In this document: positions 20,709 to 36,586 of the stretch, piece by piece
Position numbering within the stretch: position 1 is the stretch's first letter
Layout: every line of letters starts with the position of its first letter
Source of the DNA: Ramazzottius varieornatus
Lineage: Eukaryota; Tardigrada; Eutardigrada; Parachela; Ramazzottiidae
DNA length: 64,000 bases
Assembly (NCBI GenBank): GCA_001949185.1
Contig: BDGG01000019.1
Coordinates: 275,231-339,230 of the forward strand
Direction of reading: 5' to 3'
Made by a program: the position numbers and the translations under genes
Notes under the pieces: generated by a model
Told to the model about the DNA's origin: nothing
Databases searched by the model: none
The model's input: the letters and a program-made list of their open reading frames with translations, nothing else

Positions 20709-22578
20709 ATGAGCAGCCGGATGGAATATGATTTTATAATAATCGGTGTGGGTGGAATTGGGTCCGCTGCCTTGTACTGGTTGAGCCGGCTCACTGGGCA
20801 ATCGGCAACAAAGTCAAGTTTGTTTCTGTCCCTGCTTTATCGTCCGCGTTTTACGACATTGAACTCCAGTCGAACCAACAATATTTTCTCTTTCAGAAAT
20901 TTTGGGTATCGAGCAGTTCAAACTGGGACACGATAACGGCAGCTCGCAAGATATTTCCCGGATCATGTAAGACTGGGCTTTCAGGCAAATAAATTTAATC
21001 TCCGCACCGGTCGAAACTGGTTACGAACACAATTGTGCTTTAGCCGGTATATGTACCATGATCCCGCATACATCAAACTTGCCCCGGGATCTCTCGAAAC
21101 GTAAGTCTCAAACAGATCAAAGTTTGCTTGGTACCGCACCGCATTCTCATAGTTCGGCAGTTTCTTATTATATCTTATCGCAGCTGGAGCGAAGTAGAAG
21201 AAGAGTCCGGGATCAAGCTAGTGACGAAAACTGGCGGGGTATTCTTTATTCCGAACAACGAAAGCCACGAAGATGTGTTTGGCGAATACACCAAATCACT
21301 CGACGCGGAGAACATCAAGTGCGCCAGTCTCGTGCGCTACTCTGCCCAATGTATAGGCCGTACTGGAATTCAATCATGCATGGTTGTTTTACGTAGGTAT
21401 AATCTCATGGACGGTATCGAACTCAACCGACGCTTTCCGCAGTTTAACACTGCTGAGAAAGACATTACGGCCATGTACCAGAAAGATGCCGGGTTCGTCA
21501 ACGCAGGCCTCGCCAACGCCGTCCACGCCCAGTTGGCTCGCAGTAGAGGCGCGGAGATCCTCGAAAATACAAAGGTGGTGAACATCACCAAACGCGGAAA
21601 CCTGTTGGATATCGACACCACAAATGGGCAGTTCACCACCGGAAAGCTCATCTTGGCCACTGGCTGTTGGACGAACGACCTGCTCAAGTTTTTCGACCTT
21701 CAAGTGCCCATCACCGTTACGCAAGAGCAAGTGTCGTACTTTTCCACTCCGAATATTCGCGAATTCCTACCTGACAAGTAAGTACGGCATTTCTTACTCA
21801 AAGAATACGAGGATGTCATATAGTTGTACGATAAACCGGGAGGCCTGCAAACGGGACGTGGGAGATCGTTGTATCAAGTGGCGCACGGTTACAGCTAACA
21901 GCAATAAAAATATGCGCCACTTAAGGCAAAGGTCTTGCACATTCCCTTTGCCGGCCTGTCAACTGTTTTCTCGTTCAACAAGGTTCCCTGTGTGGATGAG
22001 CGTGGGAAAAGAGTACGATTACTACGGAGTACCAATCAATCCAGGCGTGAATGCTGCGGTGAAAATTGCCGCGGATGTTTCGGGCAACATCGTGACGCCT
22101 TCGACGAGAACCTTCGAAGCCAACGCCGACAGACTTGCCGCGGCCGGCGAGTTCCTGAAAGATTACTTTCCGCGAGCGTACGGCCCGGTGGCATACTCCA
22201 AAACCTGCTTGTACGAACTGACGCCGGATCGGCATTTCATACTGGACAGTCTCGCAAGTGTCGGCGCTCCAAACGTTTACTCGTTTGTCGGTTGCGGGCA
22301 CGGCTTCAAGTAGGTGTTCTTCTTCACCAACGCTTGAGTAAAAGTATGCTTGTTGGGGCTGACACATAGAGGCCTGCAGGTTTGCATCACTGGTCGGAAA
22401 GATTTTCGCGGAGTTGGCCACGACAGGCAAAACCCAGTATCCGCTTTCGGAGGACTTCCGTATTAACCGGCCCATCTTACGGCTGATGGACGCAAAGGGC
22501 AATATAACATTCGGGAAGAAAAGTGCGTGGGTGACAGTAGACCCAATCGATGGCCAGCCGACGAAAGTTCCAGCATAG
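20709..22578 (+). CDS. FAD-dependent sarcosine/pipecolate oxidase-like enzyme
   Basis: DAO-type flavoenzyme of the monomeric sarcosine oxidase group, which oxidises N-methyl or cyclic amino acids and makes H2O2. Exons are approximately 20709-20817, 20899-20967, 21044-21100, 21182-21318, 21397-21779, 21981-22313 and 22379-22578. The N-terminal dinucleotide-binding motif is IIIGVGGIGSAALYW, followed by GIEQFKLGHDNGSSQD-x-SR as in MSOX/PIPOX. Later blocks are ILATGCWTNDLL, LYELTPDRHFILD and VYSFVGCGHGFKFA. The 78-bp intron at 21319-21396 is open in frame, so automatic gene calls may keep it as 26 false residues. The protein ends GQPTKVPA and lacks a C-terminal SKL-type peroxisome signal, unlike vertebrate PIPOX. 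Confidence 0.9.
21837..21960. repeat. Intronic hairpin MITE, single copy
   Basis: Starts GGGAGGCCTGCAAAC, core AAGTGGCGCAC / ATGCGCCACTT, ends near TTTGCCGGCC. It lies in the intron at 21780-21980 of the FAD oxidase gene. Confidence 0.85.
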
Positions 22579-22836
22579 TCCGAAAACTTTAGCGATTAAT
22601 TTCGTCACCACAATACATGTCATATTAGACCATGGTACTCTGTACGAGAACTGATTCTCGTACTGATGGAAGTGAGCACCTGACAGATGTCCTACAAGCC
22701 CTGAAATCTGAACGATTAAGTTACTGTAGTTTAAACATAATCTAATTAAAGTCAGGTTAAAACATCTTGCCACATACGTAATAGAAGGAAAAGAGAACAG
22801 ATACAATCATCAAGAATATGCGCCACGGGGATGAGA

Positions 22837-23176
22837 AAAAAGAAATGGCCTTCTGCATACTGGGTTTTTTGTCTTAATCACTCATGACCATGCAAGACCC
22901 TATAACCAAGACTTGAAGCCTTGCTGTCGAGCCTTCCGGCCGGTAGTGGTAAGCTACATAAGACGGGGGCTCAGATTTCAGACCATCCGACAAAAGATGC
23001 AAATTCTTTATCCAGCGATCTGATAAAGTGACCTGGTTGGCAAGCCGTATGGTGGCACGTCTTGGCCTGTGGCCAGAAACCACAATTCAAATCTCAACTC
23101 TCCGTCAAACTTGTCGCTCGGAGCTTGGCTGCCTTCCGTTTTCTTCTGAGCTTTTGGTATCCTAAATCTCCCCACC
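22837..23176 (+). promoter_or_regulatory. Upstream region conserved between two transporter paralogs
   Basis: About 340 bp directly before the transporter ATG match 33419-33757 before the second paralog. Shared words include GGCCTTCTGCATACTGGG, AAAAGATGCAAATTCT and GACCTGGTTGGCAAGCCGT. A TATA-like word (CTACATAAGACG here, CTGTATAAGACG in the partner) sits in the same place. It is probably promoter plus 5' UTR. Confidence 0.6.
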
Positions 23177-25109
23177 ATGAAGATGAAAGTTTACGGATCG
23201 CTGGGTCGTACGAGATGCGGCGAGGAAGACGACAAGGATGTGGATAGTGGATGGGCTTGGATTGTCCTCTTTGCTTCCTTCATGGCCAACGGTATCATCC
23301 TGGGATCGAGCTTTGCTTTCAGCGTCTTCTACGCAGAATGGATCGAATGTTTCCACAAAGGACCGACGGCCACATCCTTGTTGATTTCCATAAGCTGCGC
23401 TTTGATCTTAGGAACAAGTAAGAATCTGTTCTTTCTGGCATTTGTCAGTACACCCGAATAGCCCACCACATATCGTTTTCTTGTCTTGATGGAAGGCCAT
23501 GCTGAACAGAGAAAGGGGAAAACTTTCGCGCACCTCGTTATTGTTCTTAGACTTATGTTCCACATTGTCATTTATTTTCCTTCTTATAGGCGCACCTGCG
23601 ACCATCCTGGCCAATCGTTTTGGAGCCCGAAGAATTATCATGCTTGGAGGATTACTCTCTGCAACGGGCTTTGCTGCAAGCGCGGTGGTCCCCAGTTTTG
23701 AGTGGCTGTACGTGACGTACGGCTTGATGGCAGGCAAGTACCGCAAACTGCAAAGCACTTTCGGTCTACATCCAAAGAACAGCTGTACCCTTCCGCACGA
23801 ATATCAAACGTGTTTGCGGAATTGAAATCATGCAAAGCGGTTGGTTTTTAGGGTTGGGGAATGGTCTCGCGTTGATTCCTTCATTCGGTGTGTTGTCGCT
23901 GTAAGAATCCGGCTTTCATACTTCTCTTCTTCCGAAGAACTCATCAAGTATGCACGTCAGTAACTTGGTTCCCTTGTAGGTATTTCCGCGAGCGTCGAAA
24001 CTTTGCAACATGTAGGTGAATTCTTTCTCTTCAAATTGTGGCGTATCCGCAAGGGAGGTCTTCGCTCTGTTATAGCTGTTGTAACTGTTGGTACCGGTGT
24101 CGGTATCATGATCTTCTCCCTCCTATTCGAGTACCTCATCGCCTCTTATACCTGGCGAGGAGCCATGCTGATCACCGCCGGTATTCTCCTCAACGTCATA
24201 CCTTGTGGGGCCGTCATGTCGAAGCGACTTCCCCATTTCCAAAACAGCGGTCTCTCCCAGTACGCCGAGTTCTCCCTCTTCAAAGAACCCTCGTTCTGCG
24301 CCTCAATGATCCATTTCCTTTTGATGGGCTCCCACTTCGTCTTTGTCGTGTTCTGTCTGCAGTACGCCCTAGTTACTTTCCGCATACCCAAGGAACAGGG
24401 TGCGTGGGTCGTTACAGTCATGGGTGCTACGAACATTGGCGGGAGAGTCTTCGTTGCGGTACTGAGTATCAGCCATAAGTTCGCCACGGCTAACAGGCGC
24501 TTCGTCCTCTTACACTTCTCTTCTTTGTGTGTCGCAGTGGCAACCTTTTGCTATTCTTTGTGTGAGACCTTTGTGATGGCTTGTGTGGTGTCTGGACTTC
24601 TTGGTCTTTCTTGGGGAACCAAGTTCGCACTGATGCCGGGTATTCAGATGGACATCTCCACAGCGAAACGATTCAATGCGGCTTGGGGTTACTTGACGTT
24701 GGTTTCCGGCATCTCGTACTTTGCTCTACCTCCACTAGCAGGTTTGTGCATCTTTCACGTGGCTTGGGACCTAGGGAAATAAACTCGACAAGATCGTTCT
24801 TCGAAGTGACGCAGGCTTACAATTGGTAATACTGAACATGTGCGTCTCTTCGGTAAACGATCTGGTATGACATACTGCAGTGTTGTTTGCCGTGCTCCGG
24901 TTCTCCATAATTTCGTACTGTTGGTCACCGGTTTTTTCGTAGGTGAGATCATGAAGATGACAGGAAACTTTGCTTCCGTGTTTTACTTTGCCGGCTTGAT
25001 GTCGCTTGCCGCCTTTTTCGTTTGCCCGATCTTGCATGGCTTGTGGTGGAGCAAGCGTTCAGTGGACACTGGAGAGAAGAAGTCTCTTTTGGACTTGGAA
25101 ATCCGGTAG
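23177..25109 (+). CDS. SLC16-like monocarboxylate transporter (MFS), paralog 1
   Basis: Twelve-helix major facilitator family carrier of the plasma membrane. Exons: 23177-23417, 23590-23733, 23852-23900, 23989-24010, 24076-24741 and 24943-25109. After a short acidic N-terminus, VDSGWAWIVLFASF is the first-helix signature (D-G-W-x-W) of SLC16 proteins. The loop between helices 2 and 3 reads GAPATILANRFGARR. A long hydrophobic C-terminal half ends LWWSKRSVDTGEKK. Substrate cannot be told from sequence. Intron 2 starts GCAAGT (GC-AG), where the paralog has GTACGT. The last intron carries a MITE. It is about 65-70% identical by eye to the gene at 33758-35822, with the same exon pattern. Confidence 0.9.
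24780..24900. repeat. Intronic hairpin MITE, diverged copy
   Basis: ACTCGACAAGATCGTT opens it. The core arms are eroded (GAAGTGACGCAG / TGTGCGTCTCTT), and it ends GTTTGCCGTGCTCC. It lies in the last intron of transporter paralog 1. Confidence 0.75.
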
Positions 25110-25439
25110 GGATCGTGGCGTTAAACATCAGAATCCCCAAGATATTTTCGGTGCTTTTGCCAGAAACATAATCATCTTTAGTGACTCTTTTATTCCATGT
25201 TATCTTCCACATGTATTAGAAGCTCGTTTTCAACCACGCCTTTTCCGTTGTTCCTGACTCTGTTCGAACCCTTTCGAGTTGATAGAATAATTTAAAAATA
25301 TACTGTAAATCTCTGGTACCAGGCTGGAATAGACTCACCAGGGCACGCTGTGGCGGACGGACAACAGAGCAACAGGTAACATGTCAGCAGCGGAACCAAA
25401 AAAGCAGCGGGACCAAAGTTCGCGAAAAAGTCAAAAAGC

Positions 25440-25510
25440 TGCGTTGGCCGGGAATCGAACCCGGGTCGCCCGCGTGGCAGGCGAGCATTCTACCACTGAA
25501 CCACCAACGC
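25440..25510 (-). tRNA. tRNA-Gly (GCC)
   Basis: On minus, the 71-nt gene begins GCGTTGGTGGTTCAGTGGTA (A box) and contains GGTTCGATTCC (B box). Acceptor arms GCGTTGG and CCAACGC pair fully, and the anticodon stem-loop CCTGCCACGCGGG gives anticodon GCC. The discriminator base is A. A T-run terminator follows (GCTTTTTGAC). It lies between the transporter and the Ca2+ pump gene. Confidence 0.98.
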
Positions 25511-25854
25511 TCTAATTATATAATTGGGTTCAGACTCAATGCGAAGACCACAACTTGAGTGGTGTCCGCAATTTGACTCCGTACAAGAGTTCTACGTCAT
25601 TTTTCATCCCATACTTTTGATCTCGAGAACTCACACTTGCAAATTCAACATGTCCATCGTTATCTGAGAATTTTTAACGACTTGCTTTACCGAATACTAA
25701 AACGTGGCTGGCACGAAACATGAAGGACGTTGGCTAGACGCATTCATCCTACTTGAATATCAAGACAATAATTTAACCGATAAAAAATCTCGTATCAAAA
25801 GGATGAAAACAACAATGAGGGGAACAGCCCAAGTTTCAAACAGTGCTCCCCAAA

Positions 25855-30267
<4,413 letters not shown>

Positions 30268-31069
30268 CTTTTCTTCTCAGATCCCGAAGTTACGGCTTGA
30301 ACTTTGGCCAAGATCGAGCGACTTCATGCCAATCAATCCGGATAACAATGGATATCCAGCAGGAATTACCCCAATATGCTTCCACGTCAGCTCTGATCCA
30401 CTTTAAGTGGACAATGACGTGGTGAAACTTCTTTCGCTAGGGCTCCCCTCCACAATCGACTCGTCAGCTCAGGCAGTGGTATCCTTCGCTCCTGCAAATT
30501 TACGTTCAAACATCCTCCGCAGAATGGATCGAGAACTAAAGAAAACAACTCGTCTACTTTTCAAAAGTCAAAACTGAAAACCAAATAAAAAAGCTTCCAC
30601 ATGTCATCCAAATCCAATCAACGCGTGTCCAATCAACAATAGCTGTTTACCGTTTGCGAAATTATTTACAGCACACGTGCTTAATATGATTACCGGCCCG
30701 AACAAAATTTCCGACCAGCAGGCCGAAAGCGGCAACACCCCGATTGACTGGTTAGTTTCGTGACGCTTGTTGGCACTCGCCGCTTTCGGCCGGTAATCAA
30801 AAATTTTGTCAAGAGTGGGAATTATGGCAGGCGCGTGTACTGTATTTTGGAATTTGGAAAGTTATCCCCAGAAGAGATCTTCTCCATCGATCTCAAGCAG
30901 AGATCTCACTCCTCCTGCTTCTGACTGAATCTAACCTTTTGGCTCTGGGAAATCTGCAGAACGAGCTGGTTCTCTACGTCGTGACCGAAGGGCTGAAATC
31001 ATCACGGGAGAACAGATTCTGGATGATCTACTGTGACGAGTTACGTACTTAATTCTCTTACGCGTCAAG
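30268..31069. promoter_or_regulatory. Divergent intergenic region between SPCA and DRG2
   Basis: The two genes start facing away from each other, so this 800-bp stretch should hold both promoters. It also contains a foldback repeat at 30688-30810. No coding exon was seen. Confidence 0.5.
30688..30810. repeat. Foldback repeat
   Basis: GATTACCGGCC on the left matches GGCCGGTAATC on the right. Inside, GGCCGAAAGCGGC pairs with GCCGCTTTCGGCC around a ~45-bp loop. Probably a small non-autonomous DNA element. Confidence 0.7.
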
Positions 31070-33037
31070 ATGGGAATTCTGGAGAAGATCAGCGACATCG
31101 AGAAAGAGATCGCCAAGACACAGAAGAACAAAGGTATGGGCAAAGTGGTTGTATTTTGGACAGCTGTAACATCCTAAATGTCTTTACAGCGACGGAATAC
31201 CATCTGGGCCTCTTGAAAGCCAAATTAGCCAAGTATCGCCAGCAAATTCTTGAAGGCACCGGTGGAAAGAAAGAAAAGGTGAGGCCTGTTGAGCTGGTTT
31301 CGTTCGTTCCTTGCTGAAGAAAATGTTCTGTCTGATGTAGGGCGAAGGCTTTGATGTTATGAAGAGTGGAGATGCCCGGGTAGCGCTCATCGGATTTCCT
31401 GTAAGTGACGGTAACTTCTTTGAACTCGACTCGTCAAATTCCCGCATGACATTGGGAGAAATTTGCTTTCTGACATTGTTTTTGCTTGTGTCACGCGCGA
31501 GTTTTGAAAACGAGCGACTCAGTCTGAAACTCTGAATATAATGTCTATCAAAATGTTTCTCGTCACCGACTCGTCGTGTTTTCACGATGAATACCGAGCC
31601 AATTTGTCCAAGTTTATTTTCAGTCGGTGGGAAAATCTTCCTTGCTTTCAACTATTACCACAACCGCTTCGGCCTGTGCATCGTACGAATTCACTACCTT
31701 GACATGCATTCCCGGTGTCATCGAGGTGCGTCACCAGATGATGGTCCAGATCTCGCTTGTGTTTCTCTTCCTTTCTGTTCGTAATTCCCTGCTGGTTGTC
31801 AATTTTGTTACATCGTAGTACAAAGGAGCAAACATCCAGCTCCTCGATTTGCCTGGTATCATCGAAGGTGCCGCTCATGGCAAGGGTCGGGGTAGACAGG
31901 TCATCGCAGTGGCTCGAACAGCCGATATGGTTGTCATGATGCTGGACGCTCTCAAAGGCGAAGTCCAGAAGTAAGCTTGTGAGTTTGTACCTGTCCTTAG
32001 AACGGTGAACAACGTTCCGAAGTTGTTAGGACGCTTTTGGAGGCTGAGTTAGAGTCCGTCGGTATTCGGTTGAACAAGCGGAAACCCAAGATCTACTTCC
32101 GCATCCAGAAAAGTGGTGGGATCAAATTCAACGCCACGCTTCCACTGACCAAAATCGACGAGAAGATGGTCATGCTGATTCTACACGAGTACAAAATCTT
32201 CAATGCTGAGGTTGTCTTTCGAGAAGACGCTACGACCGAAGACTTTATCGATGTGATTGACGGCAACCGAAAGTACCTTCCTTGTTTATACGTAAGTCGA
32301 CGGTTTCTTCAGTTTGACGCTTCTTCTGACACATACTGTTTACATATTTTACATATTACATATTTTACTGTTTACATTGTTTACATATTGTAGGTCTACA
32401 ACAAAATTGATCAAATATCCCTGGAAGAAATCACAAGACTAGCCAACACGCCCAATTCATGCGTTATCAGGTAGTGTACTGTAACTTCCGGTTCGACGTT
32501 TTCGTTCACCGTGAAGCTTCCACTTAAGACTCTCTTTTTTGTTCCAGTGTTTCGATGCAGCTGAATCTGGATTACCTCCTGGAAATGATGTGGGAATATC
32601 TGAACCTTTTACGGATCTACACGAAGAAACCAGCCAGTAAGTGAAACGTGCCTTCACGAGAGAATCGCGACCGGAAGTTGACGAGCCTTTCCTTTCAGAG
32701 CATCCCGATTTCTCTGACGCTATCATCTTAAGACGAGGGGCTACCGTGGAGCATGTGGTATGTTGAGCTGGTCAGGCTATGGCATGTTTAGGAATTCACA
32801 AGGTGATGGTTTACTTTGGCAGTGTCATTCTGTTCATCGGACGTTGGCCGCACAGGTGAAATACGCTCTCGTATGGGTAAGTGTGGAAACTTCCGTTATG
32901 ATTATATTGGTTCCGGGTACGATGGTCTATTGTGTCTGTATTTTCGTCAGGGTACGAGTACCAAATACTCTCCGCAACGAGTCGGCTTACAGCATCCGAT
33001 GGATGACGAGGATGTGATCCAAATTATCAAGAAGTGA
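31070..33037 (+). CDS. DRG2: Developmentally regulated GTP-binding protein 2
   Basis: Cytosolic OBG-HflX family GTPase that works with an RWD partner (RWDD1/DFRP2 type) on translating ribosomes. Eleven exons: 31070-31133, 31190-31278, 31341-31399, 31623-31725, 31819-31970, 32030-32291, 32394-32470, 32548-32636, 32699-32757, 32822-32876 and 32951-33037. It opens [20 protein letters not shown], nearly the same as human DRG2. Switch and binding motifs are [11 protein letters not shown] (P-loop; human has KSTFL), the [12 protein letters not shown] switch I region, [17 protein letters not shown] (G3) and YNKID (G4). It ends with a TGS domain ([13 protein letters not shown], then [14 protein letters not shown]). 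Length about 365, normal. No MITE occurs in its ten introns. Confidence 0.97.
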
Positions 33038-33418
33038 TGCAATATGATTGTATGTTCTTCGTAATTACCCTTGATGTTTTGTAGACAAACAATAGTTCAA
33101 AGTGGGAGCCTTTCTGTACTGTCTGTTTATCTTGGTCATTAACCCGGGACAAAAGAGCCAAGGATTTTAACGAGAGCTCTCTTGACTTTTATCGAAGCCC
33201 TCCGCATATCGCGTCCCCGATGTCGGTACTCGTACTGATAGTTCTGGAAGCCATGTAAGGTTAGTAAATCAGTATCGGTAATGTTTCTTACGTTGAGCAC
33301 TCGTCCGGAAACACGAGAAAAACTGCAGTACGTGACAGAGTGAGGTAACTTAATAGGAGGAACAAGAATAGAAGAATAGAATAGAATAGAACGATAAACA
33401 AGAAATAATTTAGAGGGA
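33038..33418. other. Intergenic stretch after DRG2
   Basis: No gene seen. It contains a short (AATAG)n run at about 33370-33390. Confidence 0.5.
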
Positions 33419-33757
33419 AGTGAGAAAAGAAATGGCCTTCTGCATACTGGGTTTTTTTGTCTCTATCACTCATCACCAGGGCCCCTGCTGTCGAGCCTTC
33501 TGGCCGGTAGTGACAAGCTGTATAAGACGAGGGCCTAGAAAGGTTTGCTGTGAGCACGCTAAACCATTCGACAAAAGATGCAAATTCTCGGTCCTACGAT
33601 CTGAAAACGTGACCTGGTTGGCAAGCCGTGTGGTGCACGTGTTGGCCATTGGCCAGAAACCAAAACAACCAGTTCAAATTCTTCGTCGTTTCGGAGCTTG
33701 AAAGCCTTCCGTTTTCTCCCAGGCGTTTGGATCTATGAATCTTTTCGGCTCGACACC
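33419..33757 (+). promoter_or_regulatory. Upstream region conserved with transporter paralog 1
   Basis: Matches 22837-23176 along nearly its whole length. A TATA-like TATAAGA lies at about 33521. Confidence 0.6.
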
Positions 33758-35822
33758 ATGAAGATCAAAGTGTACGGATCACTGGGTCGTACGAGAAGTG
33801 AGGAAGAAGACGAGGATGTAGACGTTGGATGGGCATGGATCGTCCTCTTTGCTTCCTTCATGACCAACGTCATCATCCTGGGAGCAAACTTCGCATTCAG
33901 TGTCTTCTACGCAGAATGGACCGAGTACTTCGACAAAGGGCCAACGGCCACTTCCTTGTTGATCTCCATGAGCTGTGCACTCGTCCTGGCAGCAGGTAAG
34001 CTCGATGCTATATTTCCTTTAGATTGTGCATGACGTTATCCGTCCACGTATTGCTAGTATAAATGTGCGGTAAAAATCAGGTATCTACCATGACGTCGTG
34101 TATCAGTATGCAAGTTGTTGCCACTCCTTCCTTGTCGGGTATTTAATCAAGGCCACACAGTATCAGCTAAGTTAATCAACTCGATGTAACGAAGGTCTTT
34201 GAGCTGTTTTTGAGGTGTCTGTGCACTGTCTACCATTCCTCTCGGGCTCAAAAATTTTCGTTCCAGGTGCTCCAGCGAGTATCTTAGCCAACCGTTTTGG
34301 AGCTCGCACCGTAATCATGGTTGGTGGAGTGATCTCGGCAGCGGGTTTCGCAGCGAGCGCGTTCGTCACCAGCTTCGAACTTCTGTTCGTCTCTTACGGA
34401 CTGCTGACAGGTACGTATCATCCTTCCAACAGCAAGAGTTGAAATAAATTTCTGCTTTGACCTGGCCTTTGGTAATAATTATTCTGATTCAGGGTTGGGA
34501 AATGGATTGGCGTTTGTTCCATCTTTTGGCGTTCTACCCCTGTAAGAAAGTCTGCCCATGTTCGACGAACCACCTTTAATAACTGCTATTCTTTTTCAGA
34601 TATTTTCGCAAGCGTCGAAACTTCGCAACTGGTACTCTTTCCGTTCACTTTTCCATCGACAAAATGCTTCATATGTAACACGTGATTGAAAGGATTTTGC
34701 TTTTCAGCGATAGTCACTGCCGGAAGTGGACTGGGTATGATCCTGTACTCCATGCTGTTCGAGTACCTCATCTCCACCTACTCATGGCGTGGAGCCATGC
34801 TCATCACTTCCGGCATCGTCCTCAACGTGGTCCCCTGCGGAGCAGTCATCTTCAAGCGCGAATGTCGCTCCGGGACCGCGGGTTTCTCGCAGTACGCCGA
34901 ATTCTCCCTCTTCAAAGAGTTCTCTTTCTATGTGTCCATGGCCCACTTCTTCTTCCTCGGTTCTCAGTTCATCTACGTAGTCTTCTGCCTTCGCTACGCT
35001 GTAGACACCTTACACATTTCTCGAGCTAGTGGGGCATTCGTAGTCAGTTCGATGGGTGCCACGAATGTGATCGGGAGAATACTGGTGGCGCTCTTGAGTA
35101 TTAATCCCAAGTTCGCTACAGCGAATGTCCGGTTCTTCTTGCTGCATTTCTCTTCGCTTTGTGTGGCTGTGACTCTGTCCTGCTATCCTCTGTGCCAGAC
35201 TTTCACGATGGCTTGTCTGGTTTCCGCGCTCATTGGGCTTTCGTGGGGTGTCAGGTTCTCGTTGACTCCGGGTCTTCAAATGGACATTTCCGACCCGAAA
35301 CGATTCAACGCGGCTTGGGGATATCTGACGTTGGTTACCGGCATCTCGTTCTTTATATTCCCACCTTTGGCAGGTATCGATTTGTACAAGTATCGAAACA
35401 TCTGCAAACGATTGTGCTCCGATTTTTTTTGAAGTGGCGCACAGTTCGATGGTTATTAGGTGAGAGCGGGCGCCACTCCAGAACACTCGGAAACAGAACG
35501 AGTGGCGCACGTTTTCATTATGATTGACTGAAAGCGTGCGCCACTTGCGATATCGGTCTGAAGGACTAATTCATTTGATTTAATGGTTTCTTTTCCAGGG
35601 AAGATTTCCAAGTCAACAGGTGACTCCGCTAGTGCCTTCTACTTCGCCGGTGTTATGTCGTTCATGGCGTTTTTGCTCTGTCCGCTTTTGCATTTCTTGT
35701 GGTGGAGTAAACAGAGCGAACCGCTGGACCTGGAAGAATCGAAGTTTCTCTTGGAGCCGAGCAGTCGCAACAGCTACAACCACACTGGAAACCATGGAAA
35801 GACTGCTCTGTACAGTCCATAG
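33758..35822 (+). CDS. SLC16-like monocarboxylate transporter (MFS), paralog 2
   Basis: Exons: 33758-33995, 34267-34410, 34493-34541, 34600-34631, 34708-35373 and 35599-35822, all GT-AG. Features match paralog 1: VDVGWAWIVLFASF in helix 1, GAPASILANRFGAR between helices 2 and 3, and a C-terminal half with LQMDISDPKRFNAAWGYLTL. The cytosolic tail is longer (ending NHTGNHGKTALYSP). The two genes are same-strand paralogs with conserved upstream sequence, so they arose by segmental duplication. SPCA, tRNA-Gly and DRG2 now lie between them. Confidence 0.9.
35425..35570. repeat. Intronic hairpin MITE, dimeric copy
   Basis: Two cores (GAAGTGGCGCAC to GGGCGCCACTC, then CGAGTGGCGCAC to GTGCGCCACTT). 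It lies in the last intron of transporter paralog 2, the same intron that holds a MITE in paralog 1. Confidence 0.85.
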
Positions 35823-36586
35823 GTTCTTACACCAAAGAGTCCCAGTCCTTTTTTCCGGTGACATTTTCTAGCTCGGTTCTCTGTGTGAGACATTATTTCA
35901 TTTTGAACCTCTAACGAACTAAACAAAGCAACACGCTAAAATATTCTCACGCCGGGTTCCCGTTCCTTTTTTCTTTCGATCGATGCACTGTACAGAGAGA
36001 AAATGATTATGTGGGCTAATTTTTGATGACAGCGTGTGCACTCCACTTCAGGTGGTAGGGAAAGCTCAGTTCTCAATTGTGTCAGATGTTTCCAGATGGT
36101 TCTTGACGCAAGTTCGTACTTTCGGTGCGCAACAACAGAAAAGGCGGCGCGAGTCGCTGCGCCACTTGCATCAGCCAATAAAGTTTCGAGAAGTCGCCGT
36201 ACTACATCACGATACGTGACGTCCTTTGTTCTTTTCTTAACTAGTCAGGCATTCGTTCTCGGAATCTCGATGGCTCTTCCAGAAAGCTTCTGCGAAACTG
36301 AGTAAATCTTTGTGGTCAAGCTTGCTGGGTGCAGCGGACAGTGGGATCCACCGAGTATCCAGCCGGAGAAACGTAGGTGAGGGGATCTGTCGAACCGTAG
36401 CCAGCACTGGTGCAACAGGTGGTCGGAAGTTCGGAGATTGGCTTGTCGATTGATTGCATTGCACATTCTTAGTTCGTTTATATCTGGCGCTTACATTGAA
36501 TTACTGCTGGTTTTGCAGCGACACCTCGTCTCTTGTCTTGTGACGCCTGAAGTCTGCACTCTTCACTCATCCGTCTGTGCGGTAGA
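35823..36586. other. Intergenic stretch
   Basis: No supported gene. A 75-codon minus frame (36237-36464) has no recognisable similarity. A CTGCGCCACTTG word at about 36158 may be a MITE scrap. Confidence 0.4.

Noticed and set aside
22815-22830. ATGCGCCAC word as another MITE copy
   Set aside because: Only 9-10 bases match, and neither a second arm nor ends are present.
36237-36464. A 75-codon minus frame as a small gene
   Set aside because: No family similarity and no splice context; two overlapping frames are equally open.
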